Made by a program: the position numbers and the translations under genes. From Mesorhizobium sp. STM 4661 (GTDB taxonomy: Bacteria; Pseudomonadota; Alphaproteobacteria; Rhizobiales; Rhizobiaceae), in assembly GCF_000359125.1 (NCBI RefSeq), contig NZ_CAAF010000064.1, positions 1 through 64,000 of the forward strand: a DNA stretch of 64,000 nt. Direction: 5' to 3'. Below are positions 52,847 to 61,426 of this stretch, one piece after another (positions within the stretch are counted from its first letter, which is position 1; each line of letters begins with the position of its first letter). The notes beneath the pieces were generated by a model, which saw nothing but the letters and a program-made list of their open reading frames with translations, did no database searches and was not told the origin of the DNA.

Positions 52847-53836
52847 TCACTTTGTCAGGAAGGACGGATCGACGAGGTCGTCGTATTTGATGTCCATCTT
52901 GAGCTTACCGAAGCCGCCCCAGACATCGCCGCCGAGCTTGATCAGCTTGCCGGCTTCACCACTCTCGCCGCCGGCGAAGAATTGCGCATTGCGCTCCTTG
53001 CCGTAGAAGTTCACGCCCGCGGCGGAGGAGGCGAAGTCCTTCGGATCCTTGAGCCAGCCGCCGACGCCCTTGGCCATCACTTCATAAGCCTTCGCAGGAT
53101 TTTCCTTGATGAACTCGTTGGCCTTGTAGAGGCCCTTCACTAGCGCCTCGACATCCCCGGGGTTCTTCGTGATGTAGTCGCAGTTCAGCGCCACCACATC
53201 GACGATCAAGCCGGGCGTCTTCGAGGAATCGATCAGCACCTGTCCCTTGTTTTCCTTCTTGGCCAGCGTCAAATGCGGTTCCCAGGTGACGGCGACAGGA
53301 ATGCGGTCGGCCATGAAGGCGGCGGCGGCATCATCCGCCGTCATGTTGGTGATCTTCACGTCGGCCTGAGTGAGACCAGCCTGCTTGAGCAGTATGTTGA
53401 ACCAGAACTGCGACACTGAACCCTCGTTCAGCCCGACCTCCATGCCCTTGAGGTCGGCGACGCTCTTGATCCCGCTCGGCGCCAGGACACCGTCGCCGCC
53501 ATGGCTGTCATCCAGGGCATAGACCGATTTGAAGCAGACATCCTTCGAGCGGTACTTCATGATTTCGTCGATGGTCGAGGCGCTGCCGTCGAGCTCGCCG
53601 GCGGCGACGGCCGCCATGTACATCGATGCTTCCTCGATGACTTCGAGCGAGACATCGAGGCCCCCTTCCTTGAAGTAGCCCATGTCACGCGCAAGGAAGA
53701 GCGGGCCGTAGCCGACCCAGGTCGTCATGCCCAGCTTCAAGCTGCCGGCTTCGGCGTGGAGGCTCACGGAAAGGGCGCTGAGGGCAATGCCGGCCGCAAG
53801 CGCGGCATGGCGAAACTTCGAGATTATTGTCGTCAT
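52847..53836 (-). CDS. ABC importer substrate-binding protein (NMT1/SsuA-like)
   Basis: 329 residues. Signal peptide (ending LHAEA-GS), then a two-lobed binding domain (KLGMTTWVGYGPLFLARDMG, FMADRIPVAVTWEPHLTLAK). It is the first gene of the operon that runs through permease, ATPase, GMC oxidase and on. AGGGG precedes the ATG at 53836. The TTAGG-N5-CCTAA site lies about 170 bases upstream. The substrate is not evident; the enzymes downstream suggest an organic amine or amino alcohol. Confidence 0.92.
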   Translation of the reverse strand: MTTIISKFRHAALAAGIALSALSVSLHAEAGSLKLGMTTWVGYGPLFLARDMGYFKEGGLDVSLEVIEEASMYMAAVAAGELDGSASTIDEIMKYRSKDVCFKSVYALDDSHGGDGVLAPSGIKSVADLKGMEVGLNEGSVSQFWFNILLKQAGLTQADVKITNMTADDAAAAFMADRIPVAVTWEPHLTLAKKENKGQVLIDSSKTPGLIVDVVALNCDYITKNPGDVEALVKGLYKANEFIKENPAKAYEVMAKGVGGWLKDPKDFASSAAGVNFYGKERNAQFFAGGESGEAGKLIKLGGDVWGGFGKLKMDIKYDDLVDPSFLTK

Positions 53837-54289
53837 CACGTTCCCCTGTCTTTTTCTGAGGTCAGGCGCTGTCCGCACCAAAACAACTCGCTTCGGATGC
53901 ATCACCGGAGGCTGCCACCTGACGGTCTTTTTGTTCTCTTTCAGCCGGCGGATGGAGCAAAGCACGGCGTGTGCGATGCACAAATAATGATTTTCGATAA
54001 TTCTGCTTAGGCTGGGCCTAACCAAGCCCGGGCGCTGCTGCGTCTGTGCCACCCCCAGACTTTGGCGCGAGACGGGCTGACGATCCCGATGTCGTCGCTT
54101 TCGGAGAGGTCAATGATCCGCAAAACCCTGAGCGCAGGACGGAGGAGCCGGAACTGCGCGCAGCAATGGCTGCCGAATAGGGTCTCGGTTGGCGGAGGAG
54201 ACGGTTCAAGCTCTCGCCCGACCTGCCTGGCTTACCGCTCAACGTTTATGCCGCTAACTTCGATGTAGGGATGTGCATCCTCGGCCCTG
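53837..54289. other. promoter region of the ABC operon and unassigned DNA
   Basis: About 450 bases with no supported gene. It contains the operator candidate at 54005-54023. The part from 54040 to 54270 reads like degraded coding DNA on the plus strand (for example DPDVVAFGEVNDP in one frame, then a stop), but I cannot assign it. Confidence 0.5.
54005..54023. promoter_or_regulatory. TTAGG-N5-CCTAA operator candidate, site 2
   Basis: TTAGG (54007-54011), spacer CTGGG, CCTAA (54017-54021), upstream of the binding-protein gene. It shares exact half-sites and spacing with site 1 at 43084-43102. Confidence 0.6.
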
Positions 54290-54520
54290 TTGCCGGAGCT
54301 CGGCCGCGAGCCACGCGAGACGCGTCAGCTCTACACGGAGCACGTGCTGCCCCTGGTGCGTCAGCTGGCTGCTCAACTCGATCCGCAACTCGCGGATCGA
54401 GAGGGTGTCGCGATCTCTATCTTCGCAACGCTTATCGGCACGCTGCAACTGGCCAGGGCGGTTGATGACGCTGACTTGCGCATCCTGGCTGCAGGCGCAG
54501 ATGCTGCCTTCATCCTAGCT
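54290..54520 (+). pseudogene. C-terminal fragment of a TetR-family regulator
   Basis: The plus-strand reading VRQLAAQLDPQLADREGVAI, then SIFATLIGTLQLARAVDD and ILAAGADAAFILA, matches the C-terminal ligand domain of TetR/AcrR regulators. The helix-turn-helix half is missing and no start is present. It abuts the pyruvate dehydrogenase fragment, so it is a recombination remnant. Confidence 0.65.
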
Positions 54521-55129
54521 CAAACCAGCATGCCCATCGGGTTTTCGATGAGGCGCTTGAAGGCGACCAGCAGTTCGGCGCCGAGCGCGCCATCGACGGC
54601 GCGGTGATCGGTCGACAGCGTCACCGACATTACGGTAGCGACCTTGATCTCGCCATTCTTGACCACGGCGCGCTGCTCGCCCGCACCCACCGCCAGGATC
54701 GTCGCATGCGGCGGGTTGATGACGGCGGCAAAGTCCTTGATGCCGAACATGCCCAGATTGGACACCGCGGTCGTGCCGCCCTGATTTTCCTCAGGCTTCA
54801 GCTTGCGGCTGCGGGCGCGGCTGGCGAGGTCCTTCATCTCGTTGGAAATGACCGACAGCGTCTTTTCTTCCGCCTTGCGAATGATCGGCGTGATTAGCCC
54901 GCCGGGGATCGACACGGCTACGCCGACATCGGCATGCTTGTGCTTGACCATGGCACTGTCGGTCCATGAGGCATTGGCATCCGGCACCGCCTTCAGCGCC
55001 AGCGCCATCGCCTTGATCACCATGTCGTTGACCGACAGTTTGTAGGCCGGCACCTCGCCCTTGTCTGTCCTCTTCACCGGGGCCGCCACGTTGAGCTGCG
55101 TGCGCAGCGCCAAAAGCGCATCGAGTTCG
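54520..55129 (-). pseudogene. truncated dihydrolipoamide acetyltransferase (pyruvate dehydrogenase E2), C-terminal half
   Basis: About 200 residues of the catalytic domain remain: ELDALLALRTQLNVAAPVKR at the break, SIPGGLITPIIRKAEEKTLS, TTAVSNLGMFGIKDFAAVIN and the catalytic STDHRAVDGALGAE with its His/Asp. The lipoyl and E1/E3-binding domains are absent, because the reading frame runs directly into the IS1182 remnant at 55130. The rest was probably deleted together with most of that IS copy. An internal ATG could start a 197-residue product, but function is unlikely. Confidence 0.85.
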
Positions 55130-55303
55130 CAAAGGCGAATGGAACCTGGTCACCATGGCCTGGAACGTGAAGCCCATGTTCGCCCTCGCCCCTGCCTGAC
55201 AGGGGAAGCCAAAACCGCATCATCGCAAAAACACGCGCTACCATGAAACTTCACGTCCCTATCCATTTCCGTCCGACATCGCAGACCTCAGTCCGACAGG
55301 CTG
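55130..55303 (+). mobile_element. IS1182-family remnant (3' end only)
   Basis: 174 bases matching 40631-40805 of the complete element with one substitution and one missing A, including the end of the transposase reading frame and the terminal AGTCCGACAGGCTG, followed by CTAG. The orientation is the same as the complete copy. The left 88% is missing, and the break adjoins the truncated E2 gene. Confidence 0.92.
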
Positions 55304-55543
55304 CTAGGTATGCAGAAATTCCAACTGGTGACCCGAGGGAACGTCAAAGCCCAAGTTCCTTATGCCGGAGCGACGGACAGAGCGATGGCAACGCCTCATA
55401 CTTGTTCCCAACAATGGTCATCGTCATTCCTGGCCTGTATCGGTGCTTGTGGCGGTCCCCTTCGCATAGCACTCTGCCAAATGGTAAAGGAAGGCGCGCC
55501 AAGAGAAGCTGGCGGCCGAGGGCCGGCTGAGCTTCATTAGGCC

Positions 55544-55759
55544 AAGCAAGGTGAATATGCCGCCTTGCCGATGCCCGCCGACCTCGCGTGCGGCCGTTTC
55601 GCGATGATCGACGACGGAACCGGCTTACAGCTCGTGCCCTACCGCCTGATCTCAAAAGAACGCGTCGGTCAGCACATCCCCGGCATCGCTCTCGACAGCC
55701 GCGAGATCGAGTGGGTCTACGGCAGGAGGCGAGTTTGGGGTTCTGTTGGCTTTGAATAG
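55544..55759 (+). pseudogene. C-terminal fragment of a DUF3363 relaxase/mobilisation protein
   Basis: The frame reads GEYAALPMPADLACGRFAMI, then DDGTGLQLVPY and GIALDSREIEWVYGRRR, which matches the end of VirD2-like relaxases with DUF3363. It is cut by a stop at 55538 and no upstream part remains. It is a trace of a second mobilisable element beside the Ti-type genes. Confidence 0.6.
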
Positions 55760-55803
55760 GACAGGTTTTGCCCGGCGACAGAACTGCCTGCTCGTCGCCG
55801 GCT

Positions 55804-56067
55804 TTATTTAATGCGGGCGACACCGCCCGAAATCTCGATAGTTTCAGACCCGGTCAGGGCCTCAAGGTCACCGTTGGGCCAGTTGACGAAACAGCCGTTC
55901 ACGCAAAACTCCACGGTTTCGCCTGCGTGCAGTGCCAGCTGCACCTTATCGCCGCGTTCGGTAACGATTAGTATTCGAACCTCAGTGTCCTTGTTGACCA
56001 CGCTGGTCGCGAAAACACTATCGTTCATGGCAATAAGCGAGACTACCGCAACAAGCGACATTCGCAT
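55804..56067 (-). CDS. small exported hypothetical protein
   Basis: 87 residues with a signal peptide (MSLVAVVSLIAMNDSVFA) and a beta-rich mature part (VRILIVTERGDKVQLALHAG, ETVEFCVNGCFVNWPNGDLE) holding two Cys four residues apart. I do not recognise it. It lies among fragments, so it may be on its way to decay, but the frame is clean. Confidence 0.5.
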   Translation of the reverse strand: MRMSLVAVVSLIAMNDSVFATSVVNKDTEVRILIVTERGDKVQLALHAGETVEFCVNGCFVNWPNGDLEALTGSETIEISGGVARIK

Positions 56068-56159
56068 TCTATGGCATCGGTGTTTCCGCCACCTCTGTTG
56101 AATTTCGCAGGCACTCACCCACCTGGTAGACCCGACGCCAACTAGACGTGAACTTCGTC

Positions 56160-56246
56160 TTAACATTGTACATCAACTGTCATGCCCGGGTCTCGATATG
56201 CGAGGGCGACAGTGCCAGCATGCCAGCCCGAAACTTTGATCTCCAT
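56160..56246 (-). CDS. possible 28-residue small protein
   Basis: MEIKVSGWHAGTVALAYRDP plus eight residues (ending VQC). The ATG at 56246 has GGAGGG six bases upstream, a very strong ribosome binding site for so short a frame. It lies 92 bases upstream of the exported small protein gene and could be a leader or an independent small gene. No homology is known to me. Confidence 0.35.
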   Translation of the reverse strand: MEIKVSGWHAGTVALAYRDPGMTVDVQC

Positions 56247-56807
56247 TGTCGTCCCTCCAAGATTTCACGTCGGTGAGGCTCTGTCATCGGGTCAAGGTGA
56301 ACATCCTTAACTTGACCGATGTTGACGCGTTCCCTGTCGGGGCGGAAGTAAATAACTGTATGCTACGGTGGAGAACTGGGTAAATCGCGCGAGCGGTCCA
56401 TCATGCTTGCGAAACGGGCCGCGAGAGCGGGGATCGCGGCTTCGGGATCGACGCCGACCCAAGCTGCGAGCCAGATCGGAGAGTGCGTAAGATTGCGAGT
56501 GGCGTTCGCCTTCTGGGGAGACGATAACCGAAATCGTAACATCGGCGATCGACCCGTTGATGATCGCAAGCAGGTAGCCGAGGTTACGCGTGTTGACTCT
56601 CTTCGCGCGCAGTCGAGGTAGCGGGGACGGCGCGATCCGATCCCACAGCCTTCCATTGCGAGAGGATGTCGCCCCGACGCGGTCGTACTGCAGCACCTGG
56701 CGGTTACCGTTTTTTTGTGCCGGCCAACTTCGCCAGATCGCGTCTACGGCGATCACCACCACACCATCGTGACCGCGCCGTCGACCCTCGTCGAGCCCGT
56801 TCGGGTC
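56247..56807. other. unassigned region
   Basis: About 560 bases without a recognised gene. The minus strand has two partial frames that look coding-like when joined (AIINGSIADVTISVIVSPEG in one, AAWVGVDPEAAIPALAARFA in the next), suggesting an unrecognised frameshifted gene. Confidence 0.4.
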
Positions 56808-57339
56808 TTAACTTCCCTCAACGACGCGCCGCATAAGAATATCTCTTTTGCAATTCGGCGACCCCATTTCAGTCAACGAAGCGCGTCCTGTCAGACTTGA
56901 GGCCACCTCGGCGAAGTCGGGCATTTCAAGACCTTGGCGCACCAGGGTATCAAGTGCCTGCTCGGCCGTCCTGATAGCGGCGAGCCGCGCCAGCACCGTC
57001 TCAGCCTCCAGGCGGGGCACCACGGCGATACCGTCCCGGTCACCGACTATTATGTCTCCAGGCGAGATGGTCACTCCTCCCAGCACAACTGGGAATGCCT
57101 GGACCATTGCGCGCCGGCGAGTTGGCGATGACCCCAGCACAGTAAACCGGCAACCCGACCGCCTCGATCCCGACAACATCGCGCACGAGGCCGTCCGTGA
57201 TGAAGCCGGCGACCCCCTTGTTGCGCGCTGTGACCGCATCGGCACTGCTGACCGCCGCGTCGTAGTCGATGATTTCGTAACCGGTTGACCTAGACGGCCT
57301 CGCCCTGGCGCCGGTCGATGTCTTTGTCGGAGCCAACAT
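56808..57339 (-). pseudogene. frameshifted RraA-like/aldolase-family gene
   Basis: Two minus-strand frames join into an RraA-family (dimethylmenaquinone methyltransferase-like, 4-hydroxy-4-methyl-2-oxoglutarate aldolase-type) sequence: GVAGFITDGLVRDVVGIEAV and GLPVYCAGVIANSPARNGPG in the upstream frame, then VVLGGVTISPGDIIVGDRDG and IAVVPRLEAE in the other. The switch falls near 57100. The N-terminal third is lost or degraded. It is a pseudogene. Confidence 0.75.
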
Positions 57340-57443
57340 TTGCCGCGGACGAGGTGTGGAGATACGCCACGGCCTGCCTCAAATCCTTACCACTCATGGC
57401 CTGCCGCCTCTTTCGTATATCTTTTGCTTCAGCAACTTAGCGT

Positions 57444-57728
57444 TCACGAGCGGAACGCAGTGTGTTCAGCCTCCGATGGTTCAGTCTCCGTTTCCCCTTT
57501 GTGTGTTGCCGCGTACGCCTCGAACGCCTGCCTCCCCTTTGCGGCCCATAGCTCGCGGGAGTGTTCGCCCTGATCGCTTTTGAGCTTGTCGGCCATCCAG
57601 AGCAGAGCGCCGAGGATGGTGGCGCGATCATCGCCGGTGAGGTCCACAATCCCGGCCTTGATCACGAGGCCGCCCAGTTCGATCAGATGCCGCGTGCGCT
57701 TACGGCGTTCGACCTGCCATGTGCGCAT
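57444..57728 (-). CDS. traD: conjugal transfer protein TraD
   Basis: 94 residues of the Ti-type TraD family, a small accessory of DNA processing encoded beside TraC. Seen: WQVERRKRTRHLIELGGLVI, KAGIVDLTGDDRATILGALL, WMADKL, and an acidic C-terminus. The start follows the TraC stop by one base. TraG, normally next, is absent: downstream is the RraA-like pseudogene. Confidence 0.85.
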   Translation of the reverse strand: MRTWQVERRKRTRHLIELGGLVIKAGIVDLTGDDRATILGALLWMADKLKSDQGEHSRELWAAKGRQAFEAYAATHKGETETEPSEAEHTAFRS

Positions 57729-57729
57729 A

Positions 57730-58056
57730 TCATGCCGCGCCCGTGCCGCCTGATGCCGGTTGCGGTCTGTCCGATCGCGCCGGAGTGCCGTCAGCGTCGC
57801 GGTCAGTCGCCTGTGCAGTCCGCCCCGACCGGCCTTGAAAGAAGGCAGCCCCGCGCTTCGCCCATGCCTCCCGCTTTCCAGCTTCTTTGGTCTCCGCCAG
57901 CACGATCAGCGCACCTGCTAATTCCTCGGCGCTGAGCGCATCGGCGCCGGTGGCGATCACCAGTTCACCGAGTTGCTGCACTTTGCGGGTCTTCAGTTCG
58001 CGCGCCTTGTCCTCCAGCGCCTTCAGTTCCGCATCAAAGTCCCGTGGTTTGCGCAT
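57730..58056 (-). CDS. traC: conjugal transfer protein TraC
   Basis: 108 residues. TraC family member of the Ti-plasmid type transfer region, thought to help the relaxosome at oriT. Seen: RKPRDFDAELKALEDKAREL, KTRKVQQLGELVIATGADAL, SAEELAGALIVL, and a variable Arg/Pro-rich tail. GGAG precedes the ATG at 58056. It is divergent from traA, with the oriT core between them, exactly as in Ti and rhizobial plasmids. Confidence 0.85.
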   Translation of the reverse strand: MRKPRDFDAELKALEDKARELKTRKVQQLGELVIATGADALSAEELAGALIVLAETKEAGKREAWAKRGAAFFQGRSGRTAQATDRDADGTPARSDRPQPASGGTGAA

Positions 58057-58149
58057 CGTCGTCTCCATGAGTTGTCGATGCATGATGATAGGTGGGCACT
58101 TTACCGAATGCTCCAGGGTTGCCGGGACGGCTCGGGACGGGCTGGTCGC

Positions 58150-58190
58150 TCCCGAGATTTTTTCGAGGGAGGGCGCGCTTATACGTCGTG
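58150..58190. other. oriT core of the Ti/RSF1010 type
   Basis: In the traC-traA intergenic region, TCCCGAGATTTTTTCGAGGG (from about 58150) forms an imperfect inverted repeat and is followed by AGGGCGCGCTTATACGTC (58170-58187). This closely resembles the nick region of Ti-type oriTs, which from memory read AGGGCGCAATTATACGTC. The nick would fall in the AGGGCGC word. The placement between divergent tra genes supports this. Confidence 0.7.
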
Positions 58191-58227
58191 CCGACGTGCG
58201 CTTTGATGTGCAAATGATCTGGTCGCG

Positions 58228-59757
58228 ATGGCGATCTATCATCTTCACGTCAAGGTCATTGGCCGCAAGGCAGGCTCAAGCGCTGTCGCGTCGGCTGCCT
58301 ACCGTTCAGCGTCGCGGCTGCGCGACGAGCGCATCGAACGCAGCCACGACTTTTCCAGCAAGCGCGGTGTCGTCCATTCCGAGGTGATGTTGCCGGAGGA
58401 TGCGCCGGAGGCCTGGCGCGACCGCGAGAGGCTGTGGAACGCTGTCGAGGCGTTCGAGGTGCGCAAGGATGCCCAGCTCGCCCGCGAGGTGGAGTTTGCT
58501 CTTCCACGCGAACTAAGCCAAGGGCAAGGCATCGAACTGGCGCGCGACTTTGTTCAGGCGGAGTTTGTCAGCAAGGGCATGGTCGCCGATCTCAATGTGC
58601 ACTGGGACATGGCGGAGGATGGCAGTCCAAAACCGCATGCCCACGTCATACTTGCCATGCGGTCCGTGGACGAGAACGGTTTTGGTCCAAAGGTGCGCGA
58701 CTGGAACCAGACCGAGATGGTCGAGCGCTGGCGCGAGCGATGGGCGGAACTTGCCAACGAGCGCCTTGCCGAACTCGACATTGACGCCCGCATCGATCAT
58801 CGCAGTCTGGAGGCGCAGGGCATTGCCTTGGAGCCGCAATCCCAGATCGGTGCTCCGGCCCAACGCATTGAGGACAGCGGCATCGACACTGCCGACATTG
58901 AAGCCGACCGCGCCGAACTGCATCGCGAGATCGCACGCAAAAATGGCGCGCGCATCATTGCCGATCCATCCGTGGCGCTCGATGCCATCACGCACCAGCA
59001 ATCGACCTTTACCCGAAAGGACATTGCGAAGTTCTCGCATCGTCACAGCGATGGAATCGAGCAGTTCAACCAGGTGATGGGCGCGATCGGCAGCGCACCC
59101 GATCTGGTCGAACTCGGCAAGGACGGACGCGGTGAAGATCGCTTCACCACCAGGCAGATGATCGACACCGAGCAGCGCCTGCATCGCTCGGCGGAATTGA
59201 TGGCCGAGAAGGAGCGACACTCGGTGAGTGACACGCATCGCGAAGCCGCTTTGGCGCGCGCAGCGCAGCGCGGGCTTATTCTGTCAGACGAGCAGGCAGA
59301 TGCACTGGATCACATCACCGACGGTCGCGGTCTTGGTGTTGTTGTCGGGTTTGCCGGCACGGGCAAGAGCGCCATGCTGGGCGTTGCGCGTCAGGCATGG
59401 GCGGCAGCGGGCTATGAGGTCCGGGGCGCGGCACTCTCGGGTATCGCCGCGGAGAATCTCGAAGGCGGATCAGGAATTGCCTCGCGCACCATCGCCAGCA
59501 TGGAACGCGGCTGGGGACAAAGCCGCGATCTGCTCACCGCGCGTGATGTCCTGGTGATCGATGAAGCCGGCATGGTCGGCACGCGCCAGTTGGAGCGCGT
59601 GCTCTCCCATGCGGCAGACGCCGGCGCGAAGGTCGTGCTTGTTGGCGATCCGCAACAGTTGCAGGCGATCGAAGCGGGCCCGGCGTCGCTGCCTCCGATA
59701 ACGAAAAGTCGAGAGATCCTCTTCGACGGCTCCGTGACAGGCGGAAAACGTGGCTGA
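58228..59757 (+). pseudogene. traA: truncated Ti-type relaxase/helicase TraA
   Basis: 509 residues remain of a family usually over 1000. The N-terminal MobA/MobL relaxase (YHLHVKVIGRKAGSSAVASA, PKPHAHVILAMRSV with the metal-binding His pair) is intact. The helicase part has Walker A GFAGTGKSAMLG and Walker B VLVIDEAGMVG. Family similarity stops at about 59685 (QLQAIEAG), and the last 25 residues are foreign. The rest of the helicase, and traF and traB that usually follow, are absent. Nicking at oriT might still be possible, but full transfer function is unlikely. Confidence 0.88.
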
Positions 59758-59784
59758 CAATTCCAGACATCCAACAACAACGAA

Positions 59785-59802
59785 GTGTCATGCTGATGTC
59801 AT
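59785..59802 (+). promoter_or_regulatory. Pho box upstream of the alkaline phosphatase
   Basis: GTGTCAT (59785-59791), 4-base spacer GCTG, ATGTCAT (59796-59802). Two 7-base direct repeats at 4-base spacing match the PhoB box pattern (CTGTCAT-N4-CTGTCAT). It lies 77 bases upstream of the start codon, so phosphate-starvation induction by PhoB is likely. Confidence 0.75.
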
Positions 59803-59878
59803 TCGGCGCCCCTAATAGGCAAGGATAGCCCTTTGATCTCATCAGGGCTGTGCTCAACGGACCAGGAGGGATTCACTT

Positions 59879-61426
59879 ATGCAACGACTCAGCATGATGC
59901 TGCTCGCCAGCGCCTCGCTCGCCGCTCTTTCCCCCGCCCTCGCTCAAGACAAGCTTCCCCAGGCGACTGACAGCTATTTCACCGCAGCGGAGGCCGATCT
60001 CGCCCGCCGGCTGGCGATCCAGCCGATCATGGGCAAGGCCAAGAATGTGATCATCCTGGTTGGTGACGGCATGAGCATCGCGACCGTCACGGCTTCTCGC
60101 ATCCTCGACGGCCAGAAGCGCGGCGTTGACGGCGAGTCGAACAACCTTTCGGTCGATACTTTTCCTTATACCGCGCTTGCGAAGACCTACAGCCATGACG
60201 GCCAGGTTTCCGACTCCGCCCCGACCGCTACCGCGATGGTGTCGGGTGTGAAGACCCGCAATGATGTGATCGGCGTCAACCAGACCGTGGCGGTCGGCGA
60301 TTGCAAGGCGGCTCTCGCTGGCGAAGTGACGTCGATCTTCGAACTCGCCGAGGCGGCCGGCAAGGCCACCGGCGTGGTCTCTACCACACGCATCACCCAC
60401 GCCACCCCGGCCGCAACCTACGCGAACACCCCCGTGCGCGATTGGGAGAGCTCGAAGGAGCTGCCGGAGGACGCCAAGGCAGCCGGCTGCAAGGACATTG
60501 CCGACCAGCTCGTCAACTGGCCAGCCGGTGACGGCTTCGAAGTCGCGCTCGGCGGCGGACGCGCTTATTTCCTTCCGGCTGAAACAGCCGATCCCGAAGA
60601 CAAGGAGAAGACCGGCCGTCGCACGGACAAGCGCGATCTCACCGCGGAATGGACCGCTAAGTCGAACAACAACGTCTTCGTGTTCGACAAGGCCGGCTTC
60701 GACAAGGTCGACGTGGCTTCGGGTGCCAAGATCCTCGGGCTGTTCGAAATGAGCCACATGGAATACGAGGCCGATCGCGCCAAGGACGCCGCGGGCGAGC
60801 CTTCGCTGGCCGAGATGACCGCCAAGGCGCTCGACCGCTTGGCTCAGGACGAAGACGGCTTCGTCCTGATGGTCGAGGGCGGTCGTATCGACCATGCCCA
60901 CCACGACGGCAATGCGGCACGGGCGCTCGAGGATGCGCTTGCCTTCAACCAGGCGATCAAGACCGTGCTGGAGAAGACCAAGCGCGAGGACACGCTGGTC
61001 GTCGTCACTGCCGACCACAGCCACACCATGACGATTAACGGCTATCCGAAGCGCGGCAATCCGATCTTCGATAAGGTCGTCAATGTCGAGGGAGAACTCG
61101 AACTCGCCGGCGACGGCAAACCTTACACCACGCTGAACTATGCCAATGGTCCCGGCGCGTATTTCCCGCCGGTCGGCAAGGACGAGGACAAGAGCAAGGC
61201 CCAGCCGGCTGGCGTTCGCCCCGATCTGACCGATGTCGACACGACCGGCATCGACTTTCGTCAGCCCTCGACCGTGCCGATGGCCAGCGAAACCCATGCC
61301 GGCGACGACGTTGCCGTCTACGCCTGGGGCCCGTTCGCTCACCTCTTCCAGGGTACGGTGGAACAGAACTACATCTACCATGTCATGAGTTACGCCTCGG
61401 GCCTGGGAAAGGTGCAACCGAACTGA
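59879..61426 (+). CDS. phoA: alkaline phosphatase (PhoA family)
   Basis: 515 residues. Periplasmic phosphomonoesterase that frees phosphate from organic esters. Seen: signal peptide (ending PALA-QD), KNVIILVGDGMSIATVTASR (metal ligand Asp), the nucleophile motif VSDSAPTATAMVSG with Ser113, ITHATPAATYA, DGFVLMVEGGRIDHAHHDGN and VVVTADHSHTMTINGYP (metal-binding Asp/His). AGGAGGG is 8 bases before the ATG. A Pho box lies upstream. The truncated traA ends 121 bases before it, so the conjugative remnant was joined just upstream of its promoter. Confidence 0.93.
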   Translation: MQRLSMMLLASASLAALSPALAQDKLPQATDSYFTAAEADLARRLAIQPIMGKAKNVIILVGDGMSIATVTASRILDGQKRGVDGESNNLSVDTFPYTALAKTYSHDGQVSDSAPTATAMVSGVKTRNDVIGVNQTVAVGDCKAALAGEVTSIFELAEAAGKATGVVSTTRITHATPAATYANTPVRDWESSKELPEDAKAAGCKDIADQLVNWPAGDGFEVALGGGRAYFLPAETADPEDKEKTGRRTDKRDLTAEWTAKSNNNVFVFDKAGFDKVDVASGAKILGLFEMSHMEYEADRAKDAAGEPSLAEMTAKALDRLAQDEDGFVLMVEGGRIDHAHHDGNAARALEDALAFNQAIKTVLEKTKREDTLVVVTADHSHTMTINGYPKRGNPIFDKVVNVEGELELAGDGKPYTTLNYANGPGAYFPPVGKDEDKSKAQPAGVRPDLTDVDTTGIDFRQPSTVPMASETHAGDDVAVYAWGPFAHLFQGTVEQNYIYHVMSYASGLGKVQPN

